NCBI RefSeq assembly: GCF_004114935.1
Contig: NZ_CP022221.1
Span: 3,369,001-3,433,000, forward strand
Origin: Bradyrhizobium zhanjiangense
Lineage (GTDB): Bacteria > Pseudomonadota > Alphaproteobacteria > Rhizobiales > Xanthobacteraceae
Direction: 5' to 3'
DNA: 64,000 bases
In this document: in pieces, positions 61,784-64,000 of the stretch
Layout of the letters: each line of letters begins with the position of its first letter
Numbering within the stretch: the first letter of the stretch is position 1
The notes under the pieces: generated by a model
What the model was told of the DNA's origin: nothing
Seen by the model: the letters and a program-made list of their open reading frames with translations, nothing else
Databases searched by the model: none
Program-made: the position numbers and the translations under genes

Positions 61784-61797
61784 TTGATGTTGGTCAA
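61784..61797 (-). promoter_or_regulatory. FixK/FNR box for the alcohol dehydrogenase operon
   Basis: TTGATGTTGGTCAA fits TTGA-N6-TCAA. The -10 is TATGAA (minus strand, 61757-61762), at the distance expected for a class II activator site. Confidence 0.75.
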
Positions 61798-61835
61798 CGG
61801 GCCGTCGCCAACCGACAGGACGGAGTTCCCCGGGC

Positions 61836-61849
61836 TTGACGAGGATCAA
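61836..61849 (+). promoter_or_regulatory. FixK/FNR box for the universal stress protein gene
   Basis: TTGACGAGGATCAA fits TTGA-N6-TCAA. TATGCT at 61871-61876 is a good -10 at the expected spacing. Confidence 0.75.
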
Positions 61850-61896
61850 GCGTCCCGATGAAGGCCGGGCTATGCTGACGGCCAAGGAGAATCCCG

Positions 61897-62736
61897 ATGG
61901 CCATCAAGGACGTCTTTCTGCCGCTTGTCGGCCAGCCGCGCCGGCCGCTTCTGACCGCGATCGAGAAATGCGTGGCTGTCGCCGCGGACCTCGGCGCCAG
62001 GATCACCGCACTTGCGCTCCAGGAAGATGTTTTCGTGCGGCCGAAAGTGCTGCTGCCGGACGATCCCGCTGCGGCCGAGGAAACAGGGTCGCTTGGGACC
62101 GGCGATATGCAACTGCTCCTGAATGCCTTCACAGATGCATCGTCCCGCGCCGACATTCGCGCCCACGGCCGATCGGCCAAGGTGCCCGCAGACCAGATCG
62201 CCTCGATCCTGGCCGAACATGGGCGCTTCAGCGATCTTACGTTGCTCCCGGTGAAGCCGCACGACAGCCGAACGGAACACATCATCGAGACGTTCCTGTT
62301 CGAATCTGGGCGGCCGCTCCTGCTCTGCCCGGAACAGCATGTCGATGAGCTGCGACCGGAGTTCGAGAACGTCATGATCGCGTGGGATCACTCCGCGCGT
62401 GCGGCGCGTGCGGTCGGCGATGCGCTGCCAGTCCTTCAGGCGGCCGCCTCGGTCCGCGTGGTGACTGTGGCGGACGAGAAGACCGACGCGATCGTGCAAT
62501 CCGGAACGGCTCTCGTCGACCACCTCTGGGAACACGGTGTTCACGCCTCGTTCGAATCGGCGAAATGCGGGGGCAGTTCGATCGGCAAAGTGCTCGGAAG
62601 CTGGGCGAATTCCCATGCTATCGATACGATCGTGATGGGCGCTTATCATCATTCGCGCCTCAACGAGATCGTTTGGGGCGGTGTGACAAAGACCGTCATT
62701 GGCCAGCCACCGTGCTGGGTTATGATCTCGCACTAG
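61897..62736 (+). CDS. universal stress protein (UspA family)
   Basis: A 279-residue protein with two Usp-like halves. The C-terminal half carries FENVMIAWDHSARAARAVGDALP and a GSWANSHAIDTIVMGAYHHSRLNEIVWGGVTKTVIGQPPCWVMISH tail. The first half is degenerate (MAIKDVFLPLVGQPRRPLLTAIEKCV). AAGGAG precedes the ATG. The FixK box upstream fits the frequent occurrence of Usp proteins in low-oxygen regulons. Confidence 0.9.
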   Translation: MAIKDVFLPLVGQPRRPLLTAIEKCVAVAADLGARITALALQEDVFVRPKVLLPDDPAAAEETGSLGTGDMQLLLNAFTDASSRADIRAHGRSAKVPADQIASILAEHGRFSDLTLLPVKPHDSRTEHIIETFLFESGRPLLLCPEQHVDELRPEFENVMIAWDHSARAARAVGDALPVLQAAASVRVVTVADEKTDAIVQSGTALVDHLWEHGVHASFESAKCGGSSIGKVLGSWANSHAIDTIVMGAYHHSRLNEIVWGGVTKTVIGQPPCWVMISH

Positions 62737-62799
62737 GCACGCAGTTTTCAGCCTGATTTCCATCCTCGGAACCGCCAGCGACCGGGCGCATTTGCTTTC

Positions 62800-64000
62800 A
62801 TGTCCACCTACCGCCTGAAGAATCTGCTGTCACCGCGTTCGGTCGCGCTGGTCGGCGCGAGTGCTCGCCCGGTCTCGGTGGGACGCGCCGTCCTGGAGAA
62901 CATCCGCAGCGCTGAATTCAAGGGGCAGTTTGGGCTGGTCAATCTGCGCCATAGCGAGATCGGCGGCATCGCCGCCGTGAAGAGCTTGGACAGGTTGGAC
63001 TTTGTGCCCGAGCTCGTGGTCATCACTGCGCCTGCGCGGGAAGTTCCCGGCATCATCGACCAGGCCGGACGGCGCGGCTCGGCGGGCGCGCTGATCGTCT
63101 CGGCCGGACTGGGCCACGGACCGGGATCCCTGCACGAGGCTGCAATCGCCGCGGCCTGCAAATACGGCATGCGGCTGATCGGCCCGAACTGTCTCGGCAT
63201 CATGATGCCCGCAGTGAGCCTCAATGCCAGCTTCGCCGCGCATATGCCAGGCGCGGGCAATCTCGCGCTGATCTCGCAATCGGGCGCGATCGCGGCCGGC
63301 ATGGTCGATTGGGCGGCGCAGCGCGGCGTCGGCTTCTCAGGCATCGTCTCGATCGGCGATCAGACCGACGTCGACCTTGCCGACCTGCTCGACTATTTCG
63401 CGTTGGATCACAAGACCCGCGCGATCCTGCTCTATATCGAGGCGATCAAGGACGCCCGCAAATTCATGTCGGCGGCGCGCGCCGCCGCGCGCGTGAAGCC
63501 GGTCGTCGTGGTGAAGTCCGGCCGGATGGCGCAGGGAGCGAAGGCCGCGGCCACGCATACCGGGGCGCTCGCCGGCGCCGACGCCGTCTATGACGCGGCG
63601 TTCCGCCGCGCGGGCGTGCTGCGGGTCTCCGATCTGCGCGAGCTGTTCGATTGCGCCGAGACGCTCGGCCGCGTCGAATCGCCGGCGGGAAAGCGGCTCG
63701 CCATCCTGACCAATGGCGGTGGCATCGGCGTCCTTGCCATCGATCGATTGGTCGAGCTTGGCGGTATTCCGGCATCGATCTCGGCGGACGCGCGTAAGAA
63801 ACTCGATGACGTGCTGCCGCCGACCTGGTCCGGTGCAAATCCCGTCGACATCGTAGGTGACGCCGACGCCTCGCGCTACGCAGCAGCGCTGGAGGTGCTG
63901 CTCGCCGATCCCGACAATGACGCCGTGCTTGTCCTCAACGTGCAGACGGCGATCGCCTCGGCGGCCGACATCGCCACGACCGTGACGGAGCTCGTCGGCA
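62800..64000 (+). CDS. ADP-forming acetate/acyl-CoA synthetase family, partial at right edge
   Basis: The first 400 residues of a larger protein: SPRSVALVGASARPVSVGRAVLENIRSAEFKGQFGLVNLRHSEIGG (CoA-binding domain), LRLIGPNCLGIMMPA, ALISQSGAIAAGMVDWAAQRGVGFSGIVSIGDQTDVDLADLLDYFALDHKTRAILLYIEAIKD (succinyl-CoA ligase-like) and GAKAAATHTGALAGADAVYDAAFRRAGVLRV. The phosphohistidine appears to be in ATHTGALAG. It makes acyl-CoA and ADP reversibly, allowing ATP production from acyl-CoA. It starts 63 bases after the stress gene. The ATP-grasp part and any acetyltransferase domain are beyond the window. Confidence 0.87.
   Translation, partial: MSTYRLKNLLSPRSVALVGASARPVSVGRAVLENIRSAEFKGQFGLVNLRHSEIGGIAAVKSLDRLDFVPELVVITAPAREVPGIIDQAGRRGSAGALIVSAGLGHGPGSLHEAAIAAACKYGMRLIGPNCLGIMMPAVSLNASFAAHMPGAGNLALISQSGAIAAGMVDWAAQRGVGFSGIVSIGDQTDVDLADLLDYFALDHKTRAILLYIEAIKDARKFMSAARAAARVKPVVVVKSGRMAQGAKAAATHTGALAGADAVYDAAFRRAGVLRVSDLRELFDCAETLGRVESPAGKRLAILTNGGGIGVLAIDRLVELGGIPASISADARKKLDDVLPPTWSGANPVDIVGDADASRYAAALEVLLADPDNDAVLVLNVQTAIASAADIATTVTELVG

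Overview
The window is high-GC, densely coded DNA from an alphaproteobacterium, most likely Bradyrhizobium or a close relative. I base this on the gene families (GcrA-like and DUF6456-like proteins, DUF6894, class I PHA synthase and phasin, FixK-type boxes, TauABC-type importers), on codon use and on Shine-Dalgarno style. No database was searched, so every name rests on motif recognition. No rRNA, complete tRNA or CRISPR array was seen.

Layout. (1) 1-4544: a MoxR ATPase and VWA (CoxE-like) pair cut by the left edge, a zinc-ribbon protein, a quinone oxidoreductase, and an S24 (LexA/CI-like) repressor divergent from a GcrA-like gene. (2) 4543-9126: GcrA-like and DUF6456-like genes, small hypotheticals, a phasin with a structured 3' region, a cytochrome c and an alpha/beta hydrolase. 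(3) 9276-18974: an orphan TpsB pore, a FecR-domain protein with a CHASE2-PAS-GGDEF-EAL protein, an arginase, and an NRAMP-like transporter with altered metal-site motifs. (4) 18975-28483: a worn accessory stretch with a frameshifted and an intact copy of a metallophosphoesterase around a CDP-archaeol-synthase-like gene, many small hypothetical genes, a fused remnant of a FAD monooxygenase and an MFS transporter, a response regulator, and dispersed copies of a short promoter-to-terminator-like repeat.

(5) 28484-44933: a catabolic region. It has a CoA-transferase, a two-component flavin monooxygenase, a TauABC-type importer with an IlvD-family dehydratase, and a NicX-like (2,5-dihydroxypyridine dioxygenase family) enzyme. 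A reverse operon follows: hydrolase, acyl-CoA dehydrogenase, acyl-CoA ligase, octopine-type dehydrogenase, 3-hydroxyacyl-CoA dehydrogenase. (6) 45126-55389: a probable aerobic CoA-dependent anthranilate (2-aminobenzoate) pathway. It comprises a 2-aminobenzoate-CoA ligase, a fused FAD monooxygenase/old-yellow-enzyme protein, enoyl-CoA hydratase, SDR, a second FAD hydroxylase, cupin, amino-acid-type binding protein, RidA and a MarR regulator. A palindrome close to TTTTAAGCCTAAAA lies before five of these transcription units and probably marks the MarR regulon.

(7) 55416-64000: a probable low-oxygen block. A CBS-BON protein, PHA synthase, alcohol dehydrogenase, kinase/ATPase fusion, CHAD protein and universal stress protein are served by four TTGA-N6-TCAA (FixK/FNR) boxes. 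An ADP-forming acyl-CoA synthetase runs off the right edge.
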